DNA of 64,000 nt from Bryobacteraceae bacterium. Its GTDB lineage: Bacteria; Acidobacteriota; Terriglobia; Bryobacterales; Bryobacteraceae. Below, piece after piece: positions 56,330 through 64,000 of this stretch. The stretch's first letter is position 1; the number at the start of each line of letters is the position of its first letter. The stretch lies in contig JAHDVK010000011.1 of NCBI GenBank assembly GCA_023384675.1, positions 62,001 through 126,000 on the forward strand. Reading direction: 5' to 3'. The notes under the pieces are model-generated. The model was not told where the DNA came from, made no database searches, and saw only the letters and a list, made by a program, of their open reading frames with translations. A program made the position numbers and the translations under genes.

Positions 56330-58534
56330 TCAAGGCGCGGAGCCGGCCTCCCAGTTCTGAATCACCACAATGGAAGGCCCTTCTACGGCTTCGTCCACCA
56401 CGGGGATCAGGAACCGCCGCCCGTCGGCCGAGACGTCGAAACCGGTGACGGAATGGACCGCCGCCCGCGCTTCGGTACTGACCTTGAACAACAAGCCGGG
56501 TTTCCCGAACCGGGGAGGCTGGCCGGGCGTAACGGGAACCCCATAGATCCCGCCGTCGAAACCGAGATAGTAGATCTCTCCGCCATCGCCGCGCCAGCGT
56601 ACGGCCTGCGCTCCCGCGAGAGTGACCGGGTATCGCGGACCGGTCACTGAAGGTGCGTCGCCGCCCGAGAAGGCCTGCATGTAGAGTTCGGCCCGCCCCG
56701 ACTCGTCCGAAGTAAACGCCAGCCACTTACCATCAGGCGAAAAGGCGGCGTTCGCCTCATGGAATGGAGTCGCCAGCAGCGGAATCTGCCTCCGGCCGCG
56801 TTCCAGGTCCAGCAGCAGGACGTCTCCCTGGGCTTCGTTGGGCAGGTGAGGAGCGCCGGTGTTCACAAACGCGAGGAAGCGTCCGTCCGGCGACCAACTG
56901 GTTGGCATCTGAAACAGGCCCGAAGGAAACTCCTCCTCCGGTTCTCCCTCTCCCAGGCCCCGGATGGTGACAATCGGCCATCCGCCGCCGCTGCGCATGA
57001 AGGCTAGACGAGTGGAATCCGGCGACCACACCGGAGCATCCCTCATCGCCGGAACTGCGCTCAGCTTCCGCGCGGCCCCCGATGCGAGGTCGAATATCCA
57101 AAGGTCCTGCGCCCCGCGTTCGACATCGTAAATCGCGGCCGCCACCTGGCGGCCGTCGGGCGAGATCCTTCCCGACTTCACGTTCACCCCGGCCGGCCCC
57201 ACCCGAGCCAGCTCGCGCCCCGCCCGGTCCACCATCGCCAATTGCGACCGGCTCACGTGGTTCAGGTAGGCCACCGACCCTCGCGCGGACACAGAGAAAT
57301 CGGCCGCCCCGGTTGCCTGGAAGGAGTAGACCTTCCCGGCCACGAACGCGGCCTCGCTCTCCACTTCCAGGCTGCGCGGGTTAAACCGCTGGGCCAGCAG
57401 ATTGCCGCCCTGGACATGGAACAAATAGCCTTGCCCAGGCCGAAGCGCGGATTCCGCGTACTGTACCCTGGTATCGGCCGCCAGCAGGTCATGGACCTGG
57501 CCGTTCTCGCCCGGCCGCCGGACCTTCGCTCGGTATCTTCGTATCCCTTCGTCCCATTCGACGAACAGGATTCCGCCTTCCTCTGGAAGCGCCTGAGGCC
57601 AGCGATATTCGCCCTCCATGAGTGCAGGCGTACCGCCCTGCACAGGGATGGTGTAATGGCCCGCCCGGCTGCTGACCATCAATCTGCCCGGACCCAGCCA
57701 GGCGCCTGCGAACAGGAAAGAAGGAAGCCGATCGAGCACCACCTGGGTATCCCCCCTGAATGAGGTCCGCATCAGCCTGCCCCTGGCCGTATAGAATAAT
57801 GCCTGCCCATCGGGCGCCCAGAAGAGGGTGTGAGATCCCCGTGAATCTGGGACCAGCTCCGGCGCCAGCGAATTCAAGGGGCGGAGGAATACGCTCTGCG
57901 CTCCGCTGCCGTCCATCGCCGTGAAAGCCAGCCGGCTGCCGTCCGGCGAAATCGTGAACGACTGCCGGCTCGCGCCGCCCTCCAGCGCGAATCCGGCCGG
58001 CGCCTCGATCTTGAATCGCGCCGCCTGCAATCCCACTTGCGGCGAACGGGTCTGCGAACCCAGCCAGTACGAGAGCGCCACAATCGCTACCGCGCCGACC
58101 GCCGCCCATGGCAGCCACTGGCGCCAGGACCGGGATTGCGCCGCTTTCGCCCGCGCCGGAGACCGGGCGGCGATTTCAAGTACGTTCAGGTTTGCGCTCC
58201 GCTGAATCGGAGCGACGAACCGGTAGCCCTTGCCGGGCAGCGTCTCAATATACTGCGGCTGGTCCGCGGAATCCCCCAGGACTTGGCGGAGTTTGTTGAC
58301 CGCCGTGTTCAGACCCTGTTCGTAGTCGACATGGGTTTCGCCGCCCCAGAGCCTCCGCTTCAGTTCCTCGCGCGTGATCAGTTCGCCGGGCTGACTCACG
58401 AGAAGCGTCAGGATCTGCAACGGCTGCCCTTGCAACCGTAGCCGGGATCCGTACTTGCGCAGTTCTCCGGATTGCGGGCTGAACTCGTACGGCCCGAACG
58501 CAACCAGCGGAAGTGACTCCGGCTGAGATCCCAT
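56330..58534 (-). CDS. Membrane-anchored winged-helix DNA-binding protein with a C-terminal beta-propeller (CadC/TolB-like)
   Basis: A 734-residue protein. Residues about 10-108 form an OmpR/CadC-type winged helix (YEFSPQSGELRKYGSRLRLQ, ITREELKRRLWG, NTAVNKLRQVLGDSADQPQY, ETLPGKGYRFVAP). A membrane segment follows at about 141-159. The rest (about 170-730) is a PD40/WD40-like propeller with FTISPDGSRLAFTAMDGSG, PVWSPDSTRLAFMRSGGG, TSWSPDGRFLAFVNTG and AAFSPDGKWLAFTSDESGRA. This one-component sensor build is abundant in Acidobacteria. DNA targets and signal are unknown. Confidence 0.9.
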   Translation of the reverse strand: MGSQPESLPLVAFGPYEFSPQSGELRKYGSRLRLQGQPLQILTLLVSQPGELITREELKRRLWGGETHVDYEQGLNTAVNKLRQVLGDSADQPQYIETLPGKGYRFVAPIQRSANLNVLEIAARSPARAKAAQSRSWRQWLPWAAVGAVAIVALSYWLGSQTRSPQVGLQAARFKIEAPAGFALEGGASRQSFTISPDGSRLAFTAMDGSGAQSVFLRPLNSLAPELVPDSRGSHTLFWAPDGQALFYTARGRLMRTSFRGDTQVVLDRLPSFLFAGAWLGPGRLMVSSRAGHYTIPVQGGTPALMEGEYRWPQALPEEGGILFVEWDEGIRRYRAKVRRPGENGQVHDLLAADTRVQYAESALRPGQGYLFHVQGGNLLAQRFNPRSLEVESEAAFVAGKVYSFQATGAADFSVSARGSVAYLNHVSRSQLAMVDRAGRELARVGPAGVNVKSGRISPDGRQVAAAIYDVERGAQDLWIFDLASGAARKLSAVPAMRDAPVWSPDSTRLAFMRSGGGWPIVTIRGLGEGEPEEEFPSGLFQMPTSWSPDGRFLAFVNTGAPHLPNEAQGDVLLLDLERGRRQIPLLATPFHEANAAFSPDGKWLAFTSDESGRAELYMQAFSGGDAPSVTGPRYPVTLAGAQAVRWRGDGGEIYYLGFDGGIYGVPVTPGQPPRFGKPGLLFKVSTEARAAVHSVTGFDVSADGRRFLIPVVDEAVEGPSIVVIQNWEAGSAP

Positions 58535-58670
58535 GATGCCCAGATGAGACGTAGTCTAGCAGAGCTGATCCGCGATGATAAGCCCTTTCCCTTCATCTGG
58601 TTCCCACCATAGATAGTTTTCAGGCGAAATCCATGCAAATTTCCGCCACGCCCACTCCATACTGGCAGCC

Positions 58671-59798
58671 ATGTTCAACAAGAACCTCTTCTTTTTGTTC
58701 CTTCTGGCCGCGCCCATTTGGAGCCAGCCTGAAGTGATCGCAACCGGAATGCCGGGGGCCGTGAAGATCACCCTCACGCCGCAGCGGAACTTCCTGGTGT
58801 CACAACCGGGCATGTCCTCGGGCTCCGGACGCATCCTTTTCGTAACCCGCTCCGGTGTCCAGCGTCCCCTGCTCGAAGGCCTCCCCTCGGGCGTTGAAGT
58901 CACCCTGGCGGGCACGAACGGACCCACGGCCATGGCGATCCATGGACAGACGCTCTATGTCCTGTTCGGTGGTGGTGACTGGGAACGGCGCGGCCAGCCC
59001 CCCGCCAGCATCCACAACCCGGAGGGGGCCTCGTCTCCGCTGTTCGCCTGCCTTCTCGCCTTCCGCTTCAACCAGCCGGTGGATTCGCTGAACGGACCCT
59101 TCCGGCTCACACCGCAGCTTCAGCAACTGCTTGCCGATGGCGGCGAAGCGTCTCTCACTGGCTCCGCGGGCGAAACCGTGCTGGTCTCCGTCCTCGCCCG
59201 CTTTCCCAACTCCGAACCGTCTCCAGGCGTGATCTACCGTTTCGCCAACCCTTGGGGGATGGCGATGACCGGAGATGGAGCCAGCCTTTACGTCACGGAT
59301 GCATCCATCAACTCACTCGCCCGCGTCGACACCGCGACAGGCCGTTGGCGGCGGCTGGCCCGCTTCGCCCCGGTAGGCAATCCGGCGCCGGTTGGCCCTC
59401 CCGTCACCGACTCTGTGCCTACCAACGTGCGCGTCTATGGAGAGCAGGTGCTTGTCAGCTTCCTCACCGGGTTTCCCTTCGCCCCCGGCAACGCGAGGGT
59501 GCTCGCTGTGAACCCGGACCAGGGCACTACTGAACCCTTCATCTACGGGCTCACCTCGGCGACCGATGTGCTTTGGAGATCTCGCCCCGACGGCGCGCCG
59601 GAGTTTTATGTCACCGAGTTCAGCCTGAATCAAAGCGCCAGCCCCGCCCCGCCGGGCCGGCTTCTGCGCTTCGACTCCAGCGGCCGGCACATCGTTGCCC
59701 AGCTCATCACTCCCGTCAACATGGTGCTCGACGAGACGTCCAACGAACTGTTTGTGCTTGAACTCCGCGGGCAGATTATGAGAATCCGGCTCGACTGA
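58671..59798 (+). CDS. ScyD/ScyE-like secreted beta-propeller protein
   Basis: A 375-residue protein with a signal peptide (about 1-18, LLAAPIWSQP). NHL-like propeller segments include PGAVKITLTPQRNFLVSQPG, GPTAMAIHGQTLYVLFGGGD, PWGMAMTGDGASLYVTDASI and PVNMVLDETSNELFVLELRG; the family is named after cyanobacterial scytonemin-cluster proteins but is widely spread. GPVTDSVPTNVRVYG-like PPVTDSVPTNVRVYGEQVLV matches the usual ScyD core. Function unknown. Confidence 0.82.
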   Translation: MFNKNLFFLFLLAAPIWSQPEVIATGMPGAVKITLTPQRNFLVSQPGMSSGSGRILFVTRSGVQRPLLEGLPSGVEVTLAGTNGPTAMAIHGQTLYVLFGGGDWERRGQPPASIHNPEGASSPLFACLLAFRFNQPVDSLNGPFRLTPQLQQLLADGGEASLTGSAGETVLVSVLARFPNSEPSPGVIYRFANPWGMAMTGDGASLYVTDASINSLARVDTATGRWRRLARFAPVGNPAPVGPPVTDSVPTNVRVYGEQVLVSFLTGFPFAPGNARVLAVNPDQGTTEPFIYGLTSATDVLWRSRPDGAPEFYVTEFSLNQSASPAPPGRLLRFDSSGRHIVAQLITPVNMVLDETSNELFVLELRGQIMRIRLD

Positions 59799-59845
59799 TC
59801 GAGCCGCGCAGCCGCGTTTGTTGAGACGCTCGCCGGGACACGTCC

Positions 59846-60835
59846 ATGAGAAGAACAAAACCCATCGCCAGACAAGTGATTCCTCCGTTCCGTGCGTCCA
59901 AAGCGTTGCTGCAGGCGCGGCTGATTGACTTCGATACGGGCAGCGCCGAGCTTGAGGAACAGCACAAGAGCTTCCTTCGCGAGGCCATCAACAGGGCGAA
60001 GACGAACTCCGGGTTCCATATTCAAATCTTCGGCTTCGCGTCGCGCCTGGGAGATGCCGGAGCCAACGAACGGCTCTCGAGGGCCCGGATGCAATCGGTC
60101 TTCAACTTCTTGAAGCTCCACGATGGCAGGGTGCTCAACAGCATCGCAATGTTCGAGGCGTTCGGCGAGTCCCAATCCGGGGGAGGAGAAAGGGACAATT
60201 CGCCCGAGTTCCGGGCGGTCGAGGTGCATATCTTCATCGGAGAGATTCCACCCATCGATCCCCCGGGAAGAAAGAAGGTCGAGCCGCCGAACACGCCCAA
60301 ACTCCCTGGCGGTCCGCGCTCCGGCTTCTGGGCCGTGGCCGCTACCGGGGGCGCGACGTTTACAGTTGGACCATCGATCGGTCCTCTAACGGCCGGGGCC
60401 ACGTTCGGGGCGAATTTTTTCCATGTGCGGAACGAACTCACGAAGGAGGTGCGCAGGTACGCCACCGTCGCCCTCGGGCCCGGCGTTTCGCTTGGAATTC
60501 CTTCGGGGATCAAGAGCCTCACGAACATTCTCCAGACACTCGCCACCGGACCTAACTTCTCGGGTGTCTCCTTCACTCCCGTTTTTTCCCGCCACGCGGT
60601 CACATTTCAGGAAGTCGAGTCCTGCCTTGTCGAAGTGAAGGGCGCCAACGCGGGCCTGATCGCCAGCGTCTCGATCGCGGTGATCACCTTCCACTGCCCC
60701 GGAGTCGCTCAATTCGGACCGTCGGGAACGCCCATCACCCTTCCCGAGGAGATCTGGAGCTTCAATTCCGCAGGCAGCAACTTCCAGTTGGGCGTGGGAG
60801 GGAGCGCCACCGCGGGACCCATGATCCGGCTATGA
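59846..60835 (+). CDS. OmpA-like domain protein without a signal peptide
   Basis: A 329-residue protein. Residues about 22-132 match the OmpA/MotB peptidoglycan-binding fold (LIDFDTGSAELEEQHKSFL, FHIQIFGFASRLGDAGANER, LSRARMQSVFNFLKL, AFGESQS). The Asp that contacts diaminopimelate in the GxTD motif is Ser here (GFAS), while the later Arg is kept. There is no signal peptide or anchor before it. Residues about 160-329 are glycine-rich and mildly hydrophobic with repeated GATFTVGPSIGPLTAGATFG-type strands. The order (OmpA domain first) and lack of export signal are unusual. Next downstream is an RHS gene. Confidence 0.72.
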   Translation: MRRTKPIARQVIPPFRASKALLQARLIDFDTGSAELEEQHKSFLREAINRAKTNSGFHIQIFGFASRLGDAGANERLSRARMQSVFNFLKLHDGRVLNSIAMFEAFGESQSGGGERDNSPEFRAVEVHIFIGEIPPIDPPGRKKVEPPNTPKLPGGPRSGFWAVAATGGATFTVGPSIGPLTAGATFGANFFHVRNELTKEVRRYATVALGPGVSLGIPSGIKSLTNILQTLATGPNFSGVSFTPVFSRHAVTFQEVESCLVEVKGANAGLIASVSIAVITFHCPGVAQFGPSGTPITLPEEIWSFNSAGSNFQLGVGGSATAGPMIRL

Positions 60836-61355
60836 CCGGGCGCGCCGCTTGCCCGATGAGCGCCGGGAACGTGCTCCTTGTCCGCCGAGGCCGCTTTGCG
60901 GAGGCGCTCCCCGTCAACCGGGCATACGCGGGCACTTTTTGACCGTACGGGTACGCCAGATACGCTGGGCGTCATTGACGGACTCCACTGCCTGGCGAGC
61001 ATTGTACCGGGGACCGAGGGACCTCCCGGCGTTCTTCACGGCAATGGTGTCAGCGCCACCCCATTTACCGAAGCGATCCGGGCAGCCGCCACAGTTGCAC
61101 AATCGGCCGCATCAGTGGGGTATTCGGTTCCACCTTACCCCTCGACGGACCCGCGGGATCGATGCCGCCAAGCGATTCAGGATCCTTAAGCGAACCGTGA
61201 TGGCGCCAAGGGCGAGGCCCGCGGCTTCTTCGTCTTTCCTTCATATTTTATCCCGCGTTTGACCGAACCAATGGCCAAAAGATGCTACCCTGACGCAACC
61301 GTGCTGATCACCAGCGAGCCTTGTTGACGAAGCACGGAGGAAAGGAGGGTGCGTC
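60836..61355. other. Gene-poor stretch before the RHS gene
   Basis: No convincing gene. One open frame (60878-61189) has no ribosome site and no recognisable motif. An AT-richer part near 61230-61290 may carry the RHS promoter. Confidence 0.5.
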
Positions 61356-64000
61356 TTGAAACGGACCCGGCTTCTCCCGAGCATGCTTATGCTCGTCCCG
61401 GCTCTGGCGCTTGGTCAGGGCTTTACACCCTTCCCGGGGGCAGGTCAGCAGCGCATCGAGATGCGGCCGAGCCTGGAATCGAGGGCGGGCAATTCGGTGG
61501 ATACCGCATCGGGCGCGTTCCTGGTCGAGCAGAAGGTCGTTGAACTGACGGGCGGACGGGATCTGCCCTTTATCGTCTACCACGACTCGCGCGGCGCCAC
61601 CTCACTGGGCGAACTGGGGTTCGGGTGGTATCACAACTATTCGGCGGAACTGCGCGTGGAATCGAGCGGAGCGGCTTCGGTGTACTGGTCGCGCTCGAGC
61701 TACAACCGCTTCCAGCGCAACGGCACCAGCAACAACTACACCCCGTTGGATGAAGCGGTCCTCTACGACACGCTGATCCGGAACACCAATGGCACGCATA
61801 CCCTCACCCGCCACGACGGCAGCATATTCGACTTCGACACCCAGGGGCGGCTGACGCGCACCGGCAACAAGATCCGCCAGTTCATCAACATCACGCGCGA
61901 CAGCGAAGGCCGCATCACGCAGCTTCGCGAACCAATGGCCAACCGCCCGATCACCGTGCGGTACGACCGCTCCCGAACGACGCCCCGCATTTCGACGCTG
62001 GAACTCCCCGACGGCCGCATCGTGCTTTTTGAGTACGCCGGAGAACTGCTGGATGCGATCCGCAACCCGGCGCGGCTGGGCGCCCTGATTGGCGAAGCTT
62101 TCGTTCCGAAAAACATCCCGGACAACAACCAGACGGGTTTACTGCATCCCATCAACGTGACCCAGAGCGGATTCGCCGGCGTCATCCGGTTTCAGAGCGC
62201 AAACATCAGTCACTCGCGCCCCGGCGACCTGCGCGTATTCTTGATCGCACCCTCCGGCCTGCGGCGGGAGATACCCAAGCCAGTGCCCGGCGGCAGCGGT
62301 ACGAACCTGGACTTCACCGGGATGGCCGTGGGCGGCTTCGAGGGCGAACCGATGCAGGGCACGTGGCAAGTGCAGGTGATTGATGGCGTGGCGGGCGCAA
62401 CGGGGCAGTTGAACGGCTGGCAGATGGCGATTAGCGGGCCTGCCTATCCGACTTACCTCAGCTATGACAACGCGAACCGGATCAACGGAGCGGGCGACGC
62501 GACGCTGAGGCGGATGTTCTTCAACGGCTATGACAATCAGGGCCGGGTGGTGACGCAGGACGATGGGGTGGACACCAATCAGCTCGCCCGTTTCTCGTAT
62601 TCGCAGCAGGGCAATCTGCTGGTGACCACGTACACGGATCGCGCGGGGGCGGTTTCCACCTATCAGCACGACTCCGGGGGCCATCTGGTGGAGTTCACCG
62701 ATCCGCTGGAGCAGACCACGCGCTACGAATACGATTCGGACGGCAACCGCACCGCGGTCACCGATGCGCTGAACCGTACGACGCGCTTCTCTTACACGAA
62801 TGGCAACCTCACCAGCATCATCGACTCCGGATCCGCCCTCACGCTGGTGGAGTATGACAGCCAGCGGAACGTAACGCGGATTACCGACGCTTTGGGCCGC
62901 TCCTCGAGTTTTCAATACAACGGCTCGAACAACCTCACCTCCGTGACCGATGCTTTCGGCAAGCGTGTGACGCGCCCTTATAACGGCAGCGGCCAGATGG
63001 TGGGCATCATCCAGCCCGACGGCGCCATGATCGACTTCGGCTACGCGCAAGGGATGATGACCACGGCGAATCACCCGGCGGGCGGCACTCTTCGCCAGGC
63101 GTATGACGATGCGGGCCGCCTGACCCGCATGACCGACGCCGAGGGCAAGCACACCGATATCGACTACGACGACCGCGACAATATCGTCAGCCAACGGGAC
63201 CCGAACGGCAGCACGACGCGCCACTCCTACGACTTGCGGAACCGGCGCTCGCAAACGGTCTCCCCCACTGGCGCGGTGACCCGCTATGAGTACGATGCCA
63301 ACGATAATCTGATCCGGATCACCGACCCGTTGGGTCTGGTGACGCGCTTCGAATACGACGGCGAGGACCGCCGCACGCGTACGATCGACCCGCTCGGGAA
63401 TCCGCTGTCGGCGACTGAATTCGATGCGCTGGGACAGGTGATCGCCGAGACCAATGCGGCCGGCGAAACAACCCGCACGCAATATGACGCCATGGGCAAT
63501 GTGACGGCGACGATCGACCATTTGGGCATCCGTACCGAGCAGCGCGTGTATGACAATCGCGACAACGCGGTCGAGGTGGTCAATGCGCTGGGAAACAAGT
63601 CCACGGCGCGGTACGACCTGCTGGGCCGGCCGTTCGAGTCCCGGAACCCGCTGGGCGACGCGCTGATTCTGGAATACGACCTGCGGGACCGGATTGTAGG
63701 GGTTCGTGATCCGCTCGGCCGCGCGCTGCGCCGCACGTTCGCCGACGACGATATGCTCACGAGCCAGTTGGATGGCGCCGGGCGCGAAGTCAGCTTCGGT
63801 TATGACCCGGCGAACCGGATGACGTCGATTACCCCGGGCACGGGCGGCTCCATTCGCTTGGTGTACAACAGGCGCGACCAGCCGACCTCGATCACGACGC
63901 GCGCCGGACGCCGGACGCAGTTCACGTACGACGATGGCGGACGCCGGACCCGCGTCACGCATACGGCCACGAGCGCGCAAATCCTGGAAAGCGGCTATAC
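61356..64000 (+). CDS. Secreted RHS/YD-repeat protein with an inserted P-domain (partial, 3' end off window)
   Basis: At least 881 codons, running off the right edge. TTG 61356 follows AAGGAGG by seven bases and gives a signal peptide (LLPSMLMLVPALALGQ). Residues about 45-200 are the RHS head (NSVDTASGAFLVEQKVVELT, LGFGWYHNYSAEL). Residues about 265-364 match a proprotein-convertase P-domain (SHSRPGDLRVFLIAPSG, EPMQGTWQVQVIDGVAGATG, LNGWQMAISG). From about 370 on come many YD-repeats (TTRYEYDSDGNRTAVTD, VTRYEYDANDNLIRITDPLG, RTQYDAMGNVTATID). Secreted RHS proteins form a shell around a C-terminal toxin or effector; that end is not in the window. Confidence 0.9.
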   Translation, partial: MKRTRLLPSMLMLVPALALGQGFTPFPGAGQQRIEMRPSLESRAGNSVDTASGAFLVEQKVVELTGGRDLPFIVYHDSRGATSLGELGFGWYHNYSAELRVESSGAASVYWSRSSYNRFQRNGTSNNYTPLDEAVLYDTLIRNTNGTHTLTRHDGSIFDFDTQGRLTRTGNKIRQFINITRDSEGRITQLREPMANRPITVRYDRSRTTPRISTLELPDGRIVLFEYAGELLDAIRNPARLGALIGEAFVPKNIPDNNQTGLLHPINVTQSGFAGVIRFQSANISHSRPGDLRVFLIAPSGLRREIPKPVPGGSGTNLDFTGMAVGGFEGEPMQGTWQVQVIDGVAGATGQLNGWQMAISGPAYPTYLSYDNANRINGAGDATLRRMFFNGYDNQGRVVTQDDGVDTNQLARFSYSQQGNLLVTTYTDRAGAVSTYQHDSGGHLVEFTDPLEQTTRYEYDSDGNRTAVTDALNRTTRFSYTNGNLTSIIDSGSALTLVEYDSQRNVTRITDALGRSSSFQYNGSNNLTSVTDAFGKRVTRPYNGSGQMVGIIQPDGAMIDFGYAQGMMTTANHPAGGTLRQAYDDAGRLTRMTDAEGKHTDIDYDDRDNIVSQRDPNGSTTRHSYDLRNRRSQTVSPTGAVTRYEYDANDNLIRITDPLGLVTRFEYDGEDRRTRTIDPLGNPLSATEFDALGQVIAETNAAGETTRTQYDAMGNVTATIDHLGIRTEQRVYDNRDNAVEVVNALGNKSTARYDLLGRPFESRNPLGDALILEYDLRDRIVGVRDPLGRALRRTFADDDMLTSQLDGAGREVSFGYDPANRMTSITPGTGGSIRLVYNRRDQPTSITTRAGRRTQFTYDDGGRRTRVTHTATSAQILESGY

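Noticed and set aside
60878-61189. Possible 103-residue protein before the RHS gene
   Set aside because: TTG start without a ribosome site, less GC at third positions than the neighbours, and no motif. Reported only as part of the gene-poor stretch.

Overview
The window is GC-rich chromosomal DNA with tightly packed genes. Many neighbouring genes overlap by 1 to 8 bases, and GTG and TTG starts are common. The gene content points to an acidobacterium of the Bryobacterales/Solibacter type: a membrane-anchored winged-helix protein with a beta-propeller tail, an ECF sigma factor paired with an NrsF-type anti-sigma, secreted beta-helix and beta-propeller proteins, and a large YD-repeat (RHS) protein. 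This placement is inferred from gene content; there is no rRNA gene or other marker to prove it.

Bases 1-9.9 kb hold the large subunit of glutamate synthase (cut by the left edge), a divergent LysR regulator with a readable promoter and paired operator sites between them, and a leftward operon rlmN-folP-folB-folK-tandem hydrolase. Bases 9.9-15.6 kb run rightward: an M16 peptidase, a TPM protein, a nucleotidyltransferase-like protein, LemA, and an aldehyde dehydrogenase paired with an FAH-family enzyme, which look like the last two steps of a sugar-acid route to 2-oxoglutarate.

Bases 15.6-22.7 kb are a compact leftward histidine operon, hisI-hisG-hisD-hisC-HAD phosphatase-hisB-hisH-hisF-hisA. 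It is preceded by a 22-residue leader peptide with five histidines in seven codons and by a terminator hairpin whose 5' arm can pair with the end of the leader coding region. This is a textbook transcription attenuator and the clearest regulatory find here. hisE is absent, and the HAD protein is the natural candidate for histidinol-phosphate phosphatase.

Bases 22.7-43.9 kb are mostly housekeeping: an Aas-like acyltransferase/acyl-ACP synthetase overlapping a transporter, an ABC exporter, truB, glmU with the UDP-GlcNAc-binding yvcK, an aldo/keto reductase, a degenerate UvrC-like protein, a receiver domain fused to a secreted domain, pheA opposite an XRE-type regulator with a 22-bp palindrome, a 53-residue secreted peptide with a strong terminator, membrane proteins, a SprT-like metalloprotease and fabH.

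Bases 43.9-52.8 kb are the most plastic part. They hold a frameshifted secreted-protein gene, short tandem repeats, two diverged copies of a non-coding element, a remnant of an IS200-like (RAYT) transposase between 22-bp direct repeats, and an RHS fragment. Embedded there is a four-gene leftward cluster: sugar aminotransferase, glycosyltransferase, PglD-type acyltransferase, and an acyl ligase fused to a carrier domain. Bases 52.8-64 kb contain a porin-like protein, YceI, the sigma/NrsF pair, a beta-helix protein, the winged-helix/propeller protein, a ScyD-like protein, an OmpA-like protein without a signal peptide, and the start of an RHS protein that carries an inserted P-domain and runs off the right edge.
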